Shown here piece after piece: positions 52,378 to 63,957 of a stretch of 64,000 bases of DNA; positions within the stretch are counted from its first letter, which is position 1; the number at the start of each line of letters is the position of its first letter. The notes under the pieces are model-generated. The model was given only the letters and a program-made list of their open reading frames with translations, was not told the DNA's origin and ran no database searches. The stretch is from Lacticaseibacillus porcinae (GTDB lineage Bacteria > Bacillota > Bacilli > Lactobacillales > Lactobacillaceae). Both the position numbers and the translations under genes were made by a program. The stretch covers positions 186,001 through 250,000 of the forward strand of contig NZ_RHNS01000003.1 of assembly GCF_003946305.1 (NCBI RefSeq). The letters are read 5' to 3'.

Positions 52378-52953
52378 CTAATGCCATAACAGATAAGGCA
52401 GACTAACCAGCAAGGCAATCACACCACTGACAACGGCAAATAACAATACAATGATGGCTTTGGACCAAAGATCACGTCGCTTGTGACGTTGTTGACGTAA
52501 TTCTTCGACGTCTTTGCCTTGCATATATGCCAAAATTTCTTGATACGTGTGCACATCAGCCTTTTTCTTAAAAGCTTCCAAGCGGAGTGCGAAAATCATG
52601 GCTATTCCCCAAAATATTGCGGATGGTAGCAATGTCCAGTATTTCAGTAAATATAACGATGGTCCAATTGAAATTAAACTGGCAAGCATGAGTCCCAGCA
52701 TTAGCTTTGCGTCACGATCAAGATTGTAAAGCTTGAGTTCATGTTTCATTTGCACGACATCTCCTTTGACTAATTCGTCGAGGGAGAGTTGAAATAATTG
52801 ACTCAGCAACAACAAATTCTCGATATCCGGGTAGTGTCGGTCATTTTCCCAATTGGAAATAGTTTGACGAGTCACGAATAATTTCCCAGCCAAAGCATCT
52901 TGTGTCAGCCCTAGGCGTTGGCGGTGAATTTGAATTTGTTTGCCGATTTGCAT
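52378..52953 (-). CDS. Membrane-anchored XRE family regulator
   Basis: The 191-aa protein has an XRE HTH (LTQDALAGKLFVTRQTISNW), a linker, two hydrophobic helices at about 85-125, a charged segment, and a last helix AIIVLLFAVVSGVIALLVSL. The ATG at 52953 has GGAGG seven bases upstream; the frame is open six codons more. First of three tandem XRE genes that share the RQTxSxWE recognition helix, so they likely arose by duplication. Confidence 0.83.
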   Translation of the reverse strand: MQIGKQIQIHRQRLGLTQDALAGKLFVTRQTISNWENDRHYPDIENLLLLSQLFQLSLDELVKGDVVQMKHELKLYNLDRDAKLMLGLMLASLISIGPSLYLLKYWTLLPSAIFWGIAMIFALRLEAFKKKADVHTYQEILAYMQGKDVEELRQQRHKRRDLWSKAIIVLLFAVVSGVIALLVSLPYLLWH

Positions 52954-53121
52954 CTCAACTCCTCCCATCACTATTTTGTCTTAGGATACCGATAGCTTAC
53001 CATCAAAAGGCTTCAAATCCACGCTAAAAGCTTTTGACCTTGAACATTTCCTGGGAAATATTCTTGCAAAAATCTTGCTAAGGCGACCTGTTTCCACTTG
53101 TGCTTTGACGAAGCGCATCGT

Positions 53122-53286
53122 TCACGATGATTTTTCGATCATCCAAATAAAAAACCAAGTGATCACCCAACGACTGCCAAAAATCATCGGCTTTTTGCTT
53201 CTGTCGCCTTTGACTTTAACCAAATAACCTGACCACACTAACATGATCAGCGCCACCAAATAAAAAATTATTCGAATCACGGCCAT
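53122..53286 (-). CDS. Small two-span membrane protein, 54 aa
   Basis: Translation of the minus strand from ATG 53286 gives MAVIRIIFYLVALIMLVWSG, a basic loop (KVKGDRSKKP), then a second hydrophobic stretch WVITWFFIWMI and a short tail. Two membrane helices with a positive loop make it credible. The upstream GGAAAG is a weak ribosome site. Function unknown. Confidence 0.5.
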   Translation of the reverse strand: MAVIRIIFYLVALIMLVWSGYLVKVKGDRSKKPMIFGSRWVITWFFIWMIEKSS

Positions 53287-53309
53287 GTTGTTGATTCTTT
53301 CCGACTATC

Positions 53310-53641
53310 TCACCGTTTGATTTTCTCGATTGCTTTACCTTTGGCTAACTCGTCAACCACCTTATCCATTTCACGGATCTGCCTCATCAAAGGATCTTCG
53401 AGTTGCTCCACGCGAACACCACAAATGACACCTGTAATCAACGTTGCTTGTGGTGACATTTTAGCTTCGGCAAAAAAATCTTGTAGCGGTAACTGGCTTT
53501 CATGCAAGCTGCTAATCTCATAGCCTGTCAACCAACTTAGAATTTCATCGAGTTCTGCTTGCGTACGACCTTTTTCGTTACTTTCTGCAGGTAGAGCTGG
53601 TAAATCTTGTTGAATTGATATTGAAAGACCCGTTCTGACAT
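53310..53641 (-). pseudogene. DUF2200 gene with a frameshift
   Basis: DUF2200 proteins are about 115 aa. The C-terminal part is intact from 53531 (LTGYE, FFAEAKMSPQATLITGVICG, VRVEQLEDPLMRQIREMDK, DELAKGKAIEKI). Upstream in the same frame one reads EKGRTQAELDEILSW, while the good ATG at 53641 (ribosome site AAGGTG) opens a different frame, MSERVFQYQFNKIYQLYLQ. The two join only with a one-base insertion near 53585-53595. Either a real frameshift or a sequencing error. Function of the family is unknown. Confidence 0.75.
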
Positions 53642-53744
53642 GATTTCACCTTCCATTTAAAAGCCTTTTCATCGTTGACCTTATCATACCTAAGGAGCAT
53701 AAGGGTAGCAAACAACTGGTGACAAAATTATTTTTTTAAAACAG

Positions 53745-53773
53745 TTGACAGCCTTACTACCCGCTGTTATTAT
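53745..53773 (+). promoter_or_regulatory. Promoter of the DUF1048-ABC operon
   Basis: TTGACA (53745-53750), 17 bases, TATTAT (53768-53773), close to ideal. TACTAC (53756-53761) and GTAGCAGTA (53774-53782) flank the -10 as an imperfect dyad, a candidate repressor site. Confidence 0.75.
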
Positions 53774-53878
53774 GTAGCAGTACTTAGCCGTGATAAGTAG
53801 ATGAACGGTCACTGGTTAACTTAATCTGATTTTAGCTTCACTACCTAGCAATACAATTTATTTAAAAGGAGTTTCCCA

Positions 53879-54217
53879 ATGCCTGATTTTATTTCAAACT
53901 TGATCCAAGACAAAAAACGCTACAAACAATTTCTCAAGGACGTCAACGCCTTACCTGCGCCATACGCTCAAACGTTAATGGCGATCCAAAAATATTTATG
54001 GAACTTCGCCCGTTCTGGCAGTATCATCGAACCCCTTGAAGAAATCCTACACCTATTTCAAGAAAGTGCTGCGGAAAACGTCCCAGTGCAACAAATCATC
54101 GGCTCAGACCCTGTTGCTTTTGCCGAGGATATCATGGTCCAGTATCCAGAAGCTTTATGGCTGATCAAATACCAAAATCAACTGCGACAACAAGTCAAGG
54201 AGGCAGAACAACTGTGA
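53879..54217 (+). CDS. DUF1048 family protein
   Basis: A 112-aa soluble helical protein; IQDKKRYKQFLKDVNALPAPY and IQKYLWNFA match DUF1048. Family members often sit beside a PadR regulator and an ABC exporter; here the exporter is present but no PadR gene is visible. AAAAGGAG precedes the ATG. Its TGA overlaps the GTG of the ABC ATPase gene (GTGA). Role unknown, perhaps partner or modulator of the transporter. Confidence 0.82.
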   Translation: MPDFISNLIQDKKRYKQFLKDVNALPAPYAQTLMAIQKYLWNFARSGSIIEPLEEILHLFQESAAENVPVQQIIGSDPVAFAEDIMVQYPEALWLIKYQNQLRQQVKEAEQL

Positions 54218-55131
54218 AAGCAATTGAAGTCAACGGCGTCACCAAGCAATTCGGTGCTTTAAAAGTCCTTAAAGACATCAACTTAACCGTTGAAAAAGGT
54301 GAGATCTTCACCTTACTTGGTGAAAATGGCGCCGGGAAAAGTACCTTAATCAATATTTTAGCCACGTTATCTGCCCAAGATTGCGGTACAGTGAAGATCT
54401 TAGGCCTAGATCCCATCAAACAAGGCAATCAGGTGCGGCCACTGATCGCATTAAATGCGCAAGACACGACTTTTGATGCTGAGTTTTCTGGCCTCGACAA
54501 TTTAAAATTGATCGCTAAATTACGGGGCATTCAAAATATTCCCGCAGCCATCGATCGTGTGTCACGGCAACTCGACTTGACCGAATTTCTAGCTCGCAAA
54601 GTTAAAACCTATTCTGGCGGGATGCGGCGGCGCTTAGATTTGGCAATGTCTTTGCTCGGCGATGCGCAAGTCATTTTCTTAGATGAACCGACCACTGGCG
54701 TCGATCCTAAAAATCGCTTAGCATTGTGGCAAATGATCGAAGCGATTCGCGACGCTGGCAAAACGGTATTTCTCACCACGCAATATTTAGATGAAGCAGA
54801 CGCCTTGTCCGATCATATCGGCTTCATTCGTGATGGGGTGATCGTGAAATATGGTACCCCTGCTGAAATCAAGCAACGCGTCACCGCTACCTACACCATC
54901 ACCGTCGACGAGCAACAAGTTCAACTGGCGCAACAACTGTTAAATGAGGCACACATCGCCTTCACCAATACAAACGCGCGCTTCAACTTGCATGCAGACG
55001 TTGCTGCTAAGGCCATGAGTTTGATGTTGGACCATCACATCAATGTCTTACACTACGACCGCGACGAAGCCGACTTAGAATCCGTCTTTTTAGCAATCAA
55101 TGATCAGGAGAATAATCATGCAAACGATTAA
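54214..55131 (+). CDS. ABC transporter ATP-binding protein (DrrA-like)
   Basis: ATPase of a two-gene exporter. The 305-aa protein has Walker A GENGAGKST, signature YSGGM, Walker B VIFLDEP and the H-loop replaced by Gln (TTQYLDEA), as in the DrrA drug-exporter family. The GTG at 54214 has AAGGAGG upstream and overlaps the DUF1048 stop; the frame is open 19 codons more. The stop overlaps the permease gene by 14 bases. Confidence 0.92.
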   Translation: MKAIEVNGVTKQFGALKVLKDINLTVEKGEIFTLLGENGAGKSTLINILATLSAQDCGTVKILGLDPIKQGNQVRPLIALNAQDTTFDAEFSGLDNLKLIAKLRGIQNIPAAIDRVSRQLDLTEFLARKVKTYSGGMRRRLDLAMSLLGDAQVIFLDEPTTGVDPKNRLALWQMIEAIRDAGKTVFLTTQYLDEADALSDHIGFIRDGVIVKYGTPAEIKQRVTATYTITVDEQQVQLAQQLLNEAHIAFTNTNARFNLHADVAAKAMSLMLDHHINVLHYDRDEADLESVFLAINDQENNHAND

Positions 55132-55900
55132 ACAATTGAATGCCTTAACTGCGCGGATCGTGCGGCAGAATCTCACGAATGCGGATACCATTATTACAGT
55201 AATCGCCATGCCAATGTTTATGTTACTGTTTTTTGTTTATGTGTTAGGTGGCAATATCGCCACGGCTGGTGGTGCTGGTAGCGCCACTACCTACTTACGC
55301 TATGCACTCCCAGGATTTTTATTGTTGACGATGGCGATGGGATCCGCTTATACGTCTTTGCGTATCAACAATGATCGCACCTCAGGCTTTCTCAACCGCC
55401 TGCATTCTTTGCCGATCCCACGATGGGTGATTTTAGGATCGCATGTGCTCGCGTCGTTGATCTTTATGTTGTTAGCAGAGCTTGCAGTGTTTGTCGTCGG
55501 CTTGATCATGGGTTATCGCGTGCATGCGACGATCGGCTCGGTACTATTATTTGTTGGGTTGTCGATGTTGTTTGGCCTGGCGATCACGTTGCTGGCGATT
55601 CCCTTCTCATTGAAGGCAGACAATTATGCCTCAGCTGGCGGCTTCTCTTATGTGTTGTTGATGTTGTTATTTGTCAGTTCGGCTTTGATGCCAACTAAAG
55701 GCATGGCCAAAGCAGTACAGATCTTTGCAGATCATCAACCGATGACGCCGATTGTTAACACTGCACGGAAGTTGTTAGATCACTCCGTTTCGCTGAGTCA
55801 CAACACATCGATAATTGCAGGCATTTGGTTAGTGGCGGGGATCCTCATCTTTGCGGTATTGTCTTATCGCGTGTACGCTAAAATGTATTTAACGAAATAA
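55118..55900 (+). CDS. ABC-2 type permease (DrrB-like)
   Basis: A 260-aa membrane protein with about six spans. The layout matches ABC-2 permeases of the DrrB type, including YLRYALPGFLLLTMAMGSAY. It forms the channel for the ATPase at 54214. The ATG at 55118 has AGGAG upstream; the frame is open six codons more. Probable cargo: drugs, peptides or lipids; the sequence does not say which. Confidence 0.9.
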   Translation: MQTIKQLNALTARIVRQNLTNADTIITVIAMPMFMLLFFVYVLGGNIATAGGAGSATTYLRYALPGFLLLTMAMGSAYTSLRINNDRTSGFLNRLHSLPIPRWVILGSHVLASLIFMLLAELAVFVVGLIMGYRVHATIGSVLLFVGLSMLFGLAITLLAIPFSLKADNYASAGGFSYVLLMLLFVSSALMPTKGMAKAVQIFADHQPMTPIVNTARKLLDHSVSLSHNTSIIAGIWLVAGILIFAVLSYRVYAKMYLTK

Positions 55901-55905
55901 TCATC

Positions 55906-55938
55906 AAACGCCGCCTTCAATGCGAAGCCGGCGTTTTT
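55906..55938 (+). terminator. Terminator of the DUF1048-ABC operon
   Basis: AAACGCCG-C-CTTC / GAAG-C-CGGCGTTT followed by TT. Confidence 0.85.
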
Positions 55939-56266
55939 GCGTGACGCAATTCTTTTTTCAATGACACAATGGCGATCAACGACCGAAAAATTTGAGAATT
56001 GTCATTTATAATTGTGCACCACCAATTCAAGTTGATGTTTTCTAGCTTAAAACCCCAATCAAATCACCAATCATAACTTACAATTAAACTCATACTCACC
56101 TCATTTTCAGCCATTGATTTCACGCTTTATTTTTTTAAGGTTCGTTCAACGTTGCCCACATCCCATTTGCTTGAGTATATTGCTCATTGAATTTTTAGGA
56201 CTGAATTCACTTTGCATGTGTATCTTTTCACAGTATTCTTCGTTACGATTATAGATATACGGAGGA
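55939..56266. other. AT-rich intergenic region before the flavin reductase gene
   Basis: About 330 bases without a gene. I see a candidate promoter TTCACA (56227-56232), 17 bases, TATAGA (56250-56255), but it would start transcription at the ribosome site, so the leader would be nearly absent; a promoter further upstream is possible. No clear terminator, repeat or riboswitch. Confidence 0.3.
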
Positions 56267-56272
56267 ATGATT

Positions 56273-58060
56273 ATGAAAAAAATAATTCAACGCATTATCT
56301 TTGGCGCAGTGCTACTACTCGGGTTAGTCGCAGTTGCCAATGTTACTACCCAAACTGTACAAGCCAGCACAAAAGTGAAAGACGGCACATACGTCGGCAC
56401 TAGCAAAGGTGAAGGTGGCAAACTTAAAGTTGCCGTCACGATCAAAGACAAGAAGATCACCGACATTAAAACTGTTGAAAGTCATGAAACCAAAGGCTTA
56501 GGCAGTGAAGCTTCGGAACAGCTGCGCGCAGCGATCGTTGCGCATAACTCGGTGAACGTCGATGCCGTCTCTGGCGCATCTAAATCAAGTGAGGGTTACC
56601 TTGATGCCGTCAAAAGCGCGGTGAAGCAATCTGGCGCGCCACTCTCCATGTTTATGAGCAAAAAGAAAATTGCCTTGAGCAAAGGTCTCAAGAAATCCCA
56701 TTATACTTATGATGTCGTTGTCATCGGTGGCGGCGGCGCTGGGCTTTCTGCAGCTGTGACTGCTGCAGAAAATGGTGCCAAAGTCGCTGTGTTAGAAAAA
56801 CAACCTAATGTCGGCGGTAACACCGCGGTTTCTGGTGGCGAATTCAACGTTCCAGGTTCAGATATTCAAAAACGCAAAGGCATCAAAGATAGCAAAGCAC
56901 AATTTGTTTCCGATACCCTTAAAGGCGGCGACAACATTGCCGACCCTGCGTTGGTCAACACGTTAGCGGACAATGCTTTAGGCGCCTACAAATGGTTGAA
57001 GTCTGATGTTGGTGTTCGCTTCCACAAAAATGAACTGTTACAATTTGGTGGCGTCAGTGTCCCTCGCGCCGTTGTGCCTGTGGGTGGCACTGGCAATGAA
57101 ATCGTCCAGAAATTATTGACTAAGGCTAAGAAACTCGGCGTTAAAGTGTACACCAGCACCAAAGCGACAGCCTTGATCAAACCTGCAGATCGCGTAACTG
57201 GCGTGACTGCAACGAACACTGGTAAAACCGTCACCTTCGACGCGAAGAAAGGTGTCGTTGATGCTGCTGGTGGTTTTGCCGCTAACGTCAACATGCGGAT
57301 GCAATACAATAAGAAATACGATGCAACTTACAAAACCACTGCAGTTGCTGGTTCCCAAGGTGACGGGATCGTGATCGCCCAAAATATCGGCGCACAACTC
57401 GTTGACATGAAACAAATTCAAACTTACCCAACGTCGAATCCTGAAACTGGGATCATCAGCTATGTTGCCGACTCACGCTTTTCTGGTGCGATCCTCGTCA
57501 ACCAAGCCGGGAAGCGTTTTGTCAACGAATCTGGTCGCCGCGATGACATCAGCAATGCTATCATGGCCCAACCTGGTCATTATGCTTACTTAGTTTGGGG
57601 ACAAGAAGTTGAAAAACTTGGCAAAACCACTAAGACCTACAAGAAAGAATTCAAGACCCTTAAGTCCGATAAATTGTTGTTTGAGAAAAACTCGATCAAA
57701 GGCCTCGCAAAGTCTTTTGATATCGACAGCAAGACTTTAGTCAATACGGTTGATACCTTCAACGGCTATGTCAAAGCCAAAAAAGATCCGGACTTTGCCA
57801 AGTCAGCAGCCTTCACCCCAATTAAAAAAGGTCAGTTCTACATTGAAAAAGTCGCCCCTTCCACTCACCACACCATGGGCGGCATTAAGATCAATACCCA
57901 AGCAGAAGCCATTAACACCAACGGTCAAGTGATTCCAGGCCTTTACGCAGCTGGTGAAGTCACTGGCGGGATCCACGGCACCAACCGCTTAGGCGGCAAC
58001 GCCATTTGCGATATCATCGTCTTTGGCCGCATCGCTGGGAAGAACGTTTCACAAAACTAA
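56273..58060 (+). CDS. Secreted FMN/FAD-dependent reductase (fumarate reductase family)
   Basis: The 595-aa protein has an N-terminal signal peptide (KKIIQRIIFGAVLLLGLVAV, likely cut after VQA), an FMN-binding domain at about residues 35-120 with the flavinylation motif DAVSGAS (residues 97-103) used by ApbE, and a flavocytochrome-c-type FAD domain opening with VVVIGGGGAGLSAAV. HHTMGGIKI and the C-terminal GNAICDIIVFGR are typical of fumarate/urocanate-type reductases. It should pass electrons from a membrane chain to an external acceptor; fumarate is one candidate. No heme motif. The ATG at 56273 has GGAGG seven bases before. No ApbE or electron-supply genes are nearby. Confidence 0.9.
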   Translation: MKKIIQRIIFGAVLLLGLVAVANVTTQTVQASTKVKDGTYVGTSKGEGGKLKVAVTIKDKKITDIKTVESHETKGLGSEASEQLRAAIVAHNSVNVDAVSGASKSSEGYLDAVKSAVKQSGAPLSMFMSKKKIALSKGLKKSHYTYDVVVIGGGGAGLSAAVTAAENGAKVAVLEKQPNVGGNTAVSGGEFNVPGSDIQKRKGIKDSKAQFVSDTLKGGDNIADPALVNTLADNALGAYKWLKSDVGVRFHKNELLQFGGVSVPRAVVPVGGTGNEIVQKLLTKAKKLGVKVYTSTKATALIKPADRVTGVTATNTGKTVTFDAKKGVVDAAGGFAANVNMRMQYNKKYDATYKTTAVAGSQGDGIVIAQNIGAQLVDMKQIQTYPTSNPETGIISYVADSRFSGAILVNQAGKRFVNESGRRDDISNAIMAQPGHYAYLVWGQEVEKLGKTTKTYKKEFKTLKSDKLLFEKNSIKGLAKSFDIDSKTLVNTVDTFNGYVKAKKDPDFAKSAAFTPIKKGQFYIEKVAPSTHHTMGGIKINTQAEAINTNGQVIPGLYAAGEVTGGIHGTNRLGGNAICDIIVFGRIAGKNVSQN

Positions 58061-58069
58061 TACCAAATG

Positions 58070-58121
58070 AAAAGTGACCATCGCGATACTCTTGATTGAA
58101 GAGTTGCGATGGTCACTTTTT
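58070..58121. terminator. Bidirectional terminator
   Basis: AAAAGTGACCATCGC / GCGATGGTCACTTTT with an inner ACTCTT/AGAGT stem, between convergent genes. Confidence 0.9.
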
Positions 58122-58152
58122 CTAGTTGTCTAAACTGTTCACTGCACGCAAG

Positions 58153-58971
58153 CTACCACTCACGCAATTGTCGTAACCCTGGTTCAAACCACGCCGGCAA
58201 TTGAAACTTCAGATGCTTTGCAATATCACGACTCGCAGTTTCGCATAAATCGATCAACGTCTGCAAACATGCACGTGCTTGTCGCAAATCACCTTGCGCA
58301 TAACTCGATACCAATTGCTGACGTTCAGCTTCAGATAACGTATTCGCAAGAAACTTCCAATGCGATCCTGCATTGAAGTGTTCATGAATCAACGCCAATT
58401 GCCAACTCAACAATTGCAACACACCAGGTCGGACATTTTCATTCAACTGTTCATTGGCATGCACTAAGTTTCCGCGATGCAAAGCTTTAGCGACGTTGCC
58501 AGCACACCACAGTACTTCATTCACTGCGTCGAAAAATTCAGCAGCGGTCGGTAATTGTACGGTGTGACTCAGTGAATGAGTTGCTTGTGGCGTCAGCACT
58601 TGCCCTTCACGCCAAACAATTTGGTTCAACGTGTCAGCGGCAAGATAGTTTTCAAGGTCAGCAATCGGGGCAAACTTCCAATCGATGCGCCGCGTTCCCG
58701 CATAACGCACCAAGTACGTGTCCCAAATCTCAGAACTCTCACCAAACAAATCGCGATTCAACAAATGTTGCCAAATCACTGGCTCGCCGAATGCACATAC
58801 CCACTTCGTCCAAGCATCATCGCCTAAGGACTCGCGCACAAACACCGTGACATCAAGATCTGACCAGGCATCTTCAGACACTGCCGGATCGTTACGCGAG
58901 CCTTCAGTGCCGATGGCGACAACGCGAGGATCCGCAGCGGCTAATTGAAAGATTTGCGCGACTTCACTCAT
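58153..58971 (-). CDS. Aminoglycoside 6-adenylyltransferase-like nucleotidyltransferase
   Basis: A 272-aa protein of the ANT(6)/AadE family. It has the nucleotidyltransferase motif GTEGSRNDP and the metal Asp pair in SDLDVTVFV, then DWKFAPIADLE and the helical C-terminal half. AadE enzymes adenylate streptomycin, but chromosomal homologues in many Firmicutes have no proven resistance role. It starts one base before the kup stop, so both are on one transcript. Confidence 0.83.
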   Translation of the reverse strand: MSEVAQIFQLAAADPRVVAIGTEGSRNDPAVSEDAWSDLDVTVFVRESLGDDAWTKWVCAFGEPVIWQHLLNRDLFGESSEIWDTYLVRYAGTRRIDWKFAPIADLENYLAADTLNQIVWREGQVLTPQATHSLSHTVQLPTAAEFFDAVNEVLWCAGNVAKALHRGNLVHANEQLNENVRPGVLQLLSWQLALIHEHFNAGSHWKFLANTLSEAERQQLVSSYAQGDLRQARACLQTLIDLCETASRDIAKHLKFQLPAWFEPGLRQLREW

Positions 58972-58972
58972 C

Positions 58973-60994
58973 TTACTTCACCTTTTTTAGATTAAGGACA
59001 TCCCCATGATCAAAATGCGGCTGCTTTGGACTTTCAATAAACAGCGGTACCGTTTCTTCAATCACTTCTGAGAATTCCAACCCATACCATTGTGCCGGCG
59101 TCGTGGTGACATTTTGCATCCATAAGCGGCCACCGATCAAACGCTTTTGCCAACTTGGAATGTTGTCGGCAGCGAGCAGTCCGGCAGGTTTTTCGCCGAT
59201 GATGACAAAACGGAAGTCCCCAACGCGGCGGTTGCGCATCGTTGAGTATTGCGGTGTTTGATCATCTAAGATCTTTTGGTCAAGCAAGTCGTTGATGATC
59301 TTGCGAATGTAGACATTGACGTGTTGTGAGCAACGGAAGCCCAGATATAACTGAACAGAAACCACATTGCTGGTACCCATCATGTCGACAGTGTAGCGCT
59401 TATCCCAAGGGGTGTCGGTTTCATTCACCGTCACAAACCAATAGACTTTCGCGCGCTTTGGTTGCTTATCTAAAATCGAATACATCGCGGTACGCTTCAA
59501 GCGGTAACCCGCTTTAACTTTGGTCATGAAGACTAAGTTAGTGGTCAACAGCGGGATCGATTCATCGCGAGACAAGGCTTGCAACTGCGATAAGTAATCC
59601 GTCAAAGTGACATATTCAGATTCATCTTGATAACGTTCACGGAATTTATTCCCAAAGTACCATACCACCATGATGCCTAAGATCAACAACATAATGATCA
59701 AGGTGATGTAGCCACCTTTAAGGAACTTCGTGAGACTCGCCAACAAGAAGATTGCTTCGATCACCCCAAAGAATCCGGCGATCAAGGCTGCTTGCCAACG
59801 ATTGCGATGCATGGCTAAGAATTCATACAGCAACAACGTCGTCATCAACATCGTCACAGTGATGGCCAAACCATAAGCCGCTTCCATATGTTCAGAAGTT
59901 CTGAAATAGAACACAACACCTAACGTGACTAAGCATAAGAACCAGTTGACTAATCCGATATAGATTTGACTGCGGGTATCGTTAGGATGTTTGATCGACA
60001 TTTTCGGCAAGAATTTCAAGCCGACTGCTTCATTCACCAACGTAAAGGAGCCAGTGATCAACGCTTGTGACGCAATCACAGCAGCAAAAGTTGCGAGGAC
60101 AATGGCAAACATCCGCACACCACCTGGCAACATGCTATAAAACGGATTGATGGTCGCCAAGTTGCGATAAGTGGCGTCTTGGGCGTGGTTCAACAACCAG
60201 GCACCTTGGCCGAAGTAATTGAGCATGAGCATCGCGTAAACAAATGGCCAAGTGCGATAAATATTGCCTTTGCCGACATGGCCCATGTCAGAATACAAGG
60301 CTTCAGCCCCGGTGGTTGCCAGGAAAATACTCCCTAATAAGAAGATCCCGACTTTATTATCTGGACTAAACAAGGTTTGGATCGCATAAACTGGTGACAA
60401 CGCTTTGAGAATTTCTAAGTGAGAGGTCATATGTAACAACCCAGCGACACCTAAGAAACTGAACCACAGCAACATCACTGGGCCAAACAATCGGCCGATG
60501 CTTGAGGTCCCAAACTTTTGGATCATGAACACCACTAAAATAATCGCGATCACGATGGCCATGACGACATTTTGCGAATTTGAAAAGACAAAACTGCCAA
60601 ATTGTTGGCCTTTGAGCCCTTCGATCGCACTCGTCACAGTCACAGCAGGGGTCAGCGTCCCATCAGCAAGCAACGCCGCGCCACCAAGTAACGCAGGAAC
60701 CGCTAACCACTTACCGCGGTGACGCACTAAAGCGTACAGCGCGAAGATCCCCCCTTCACCTTTGTTGTCAGCGCGCATGGCAATGCCGACATACTTAATG
60801 GTGGTCAATAACATCAATGTCCAAAAAATCAAGGAAACTGAACCGATAATATAATCTGGGCGCAACGCCCCGACTTTACCAGCATCGCCGATCACGGCGT
60901 TCATAACGTACAGTGGACTGGTCCCAATATCACCGTACACGATCCCTAGCGTGATCAACATCCCCGCTAACGAGACCTTAGACTTTTTCCCCAA
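58973..60994 (-). CDS. kup: KUP family potassium transporter
   Basis: Takes up K+ with protons. The 673-aa protein has the KUP motif [15 protein letters not shown] at the start, about twelve spans, and a C-terminal cytoplasmic domain. The start is TTG at 60994 with GGAGG eight bases upstream; no ATG is better placed. Cytosolic domains of KUP proteins in lactic acid bacteria can bind c-di-AMP; whether this one does cannot be seen. It leads an operon with a nucleotidyltransferase and diverges from a MarR gene. Confidence 0.93.
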   Translation of the reverse strand: MGKKSKVSLAGMLITLGIVYGDIGTSPLYVMNAVIGDAGKVGALRPDYIIGSVSLIFWTLMLLTTIKYVGIAMRADNKGEGGIFALYALVRHRGKWLAVPALLGGAALLADGTLTPAVTVTSAIEGLKGQQFGSFVFSNSQNVVMAIVIAIILVVFMIQKFGTSSIGRLFGPVMLLWFSFLGVAGLLHMTSHLEILKALSPVYAIQTLFSPDNKVGIFLLGSIFLATTGAEALYSDMGHVGKGNIYRTWPFVYAMLMLNYFGQGAWLLNHAQDATYRNLATINPFYSMLPGGVRMFAIVLATFAAVIASQALITGSFTLVNEAVGLKFLPKMSIKHPNDTRSQIYIGLVNWFLCLVTLGVVFYFRTSEHMEAAYGLAITVTMLMTTLLLYEFLAMHRNRWQAALIAGFFGVIEAIFLLASLTKFLKGGYITLIIMLLILGIMVVWYFGNKFRERYQDESEYVTLTDYLSQLQALSRDESIPLLTTNLVFMTKVKAGYRLKRTAMYSILDKQPKRAKVYWFVTVNETDTPWDKRYTVDMMGTSNVVSVQLYLGFRCSQHVNVYIRKIINDLLDQKILDDQTPQYSTMRNRRVGDFRFVIIGEKPAGLLAADNIPSWQKRLIGGRLWMQNVTTTPAQWYGLEFSEVIEETVPLFIESPKQPHFDHGDVLNLKKVK

Positions 60995-61027
60995 AATGGT
61001 GCCTCCATGTTCTTCAATGTACTCACA

Positions 61028-61056
61028 GTCTAATGCGTTAGGGGGTGAAAGACAAT
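61028..61056 (-). promoter_or_regulatory. Promoter of kup
   Basis: On the minus strand TTGTCT (61051-61056), 17 bases, TAGACT (61028-61033). Confidence 0.45.
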
Positions 61057-61072
61057 CTTAGTAAAATGTTGT

Positions 61073-61101
61073 TTACAAAATACACAAAATCGGCTACATT
61101 A
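61073..61101 (+). promoter_or_regulatory. Promoter of the MarR gene
   Basis: TTTACA (61073-61078), 17 bases, TACATT (61096-61101). Confidence 0.5.
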
Positions 61102-61132
61102 ATGTCATTATCATGTACAAAGAAGGCCGACC

Positions 61133-61570
61133 ATGGATCAATCAACGATCATGCACGAATATATCAAGTTGTTGCCGAATGTGTTTGCAGACTTTCAAAA
61201 CCTCTCGGCGAACATGCCACTTTCCCATTTGCAATTAATTGTGATCGACATGTTAAGTAGTAGCGGCACGCCGTTAGCGGTCAAAACGTTGCGCGATCAT
61301 GTGCAAACTTCACGCCAACAACTCAATGCGGTTTTAAACACGCTTCAAGCGGCGGGCTACATCACGCGGACGCCGAATCCAGACGACGGCCGCTCAGTGT
61401 TGATCGCGTTGACCCCTGCCGGCCAAGATTTAAATCAGACGCGGTGGGAAACCGTCGCCAGTCGCACCAATCAACGCTTAGCTCGTTTATCTGATGAACA
61501 ACAGTTGGAACTCTACTATTGTTTACACAAATTAAATGGGTTACTGGGTGACATGCGAACAAACGATTGA
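61133..61570 (+). CDS. MarR family regulator
   Basis: The 145-aa protein has the MarR winged helix (AVKTLRDHVQTSRQQLNAVLNTLQAAGYITRTPNPDDGRS lies at about residues 44-84, with the wing PDDGR). Flanking helices would form the dimer. It diverges from kup, and the two promoters lie within about 80 bases, so it may control itself and kup; the ligand is unknown. Confidence 0.87.
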   Translation: MDQSTIMHEYIKLLPNVFADFQNLSANMPLSHLQLIVIDMLSSSGTPLAVKTLRDHVQTSRQQLNAVLNTLQAAGYITRTPNPDDGRSVLIALTPAGQDLNQTRWETVASRTNQRLARLSDEQQLELYYCLHKLNGLLGDMRTND

Positions 61571-61576
61571 TCACAC

Positions 61577-61606
61577 CAAAAAAGCAAGCTAAGCTCAGCT
61601 TGCTTG
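61577..61606. terminator. Bidirectional terminator
   Basis: AAGCAAGCT / AGCTTGCTT stem with A-run on the left, so strongest for the minus-strand GH1 gene. Confidence 0.85.
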
Positions 61607-61612
61607 CCATTT

Positions 61613-63957
<2,345 letters not shown>

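Noticed and set aside
50787-53641. Toxin-antitoxin or defence island
   Set aside because: XRE genes and a small membrane ORF tempted this reading, but there is no toxin, nuclease or methylase and the XRE proteins carry membrane domains.
60995-61132. c-di-AMP riboswitch (ydaO/kimA type) before kup
   Set aside because: The leader is too short and lacks the conserved motifs.
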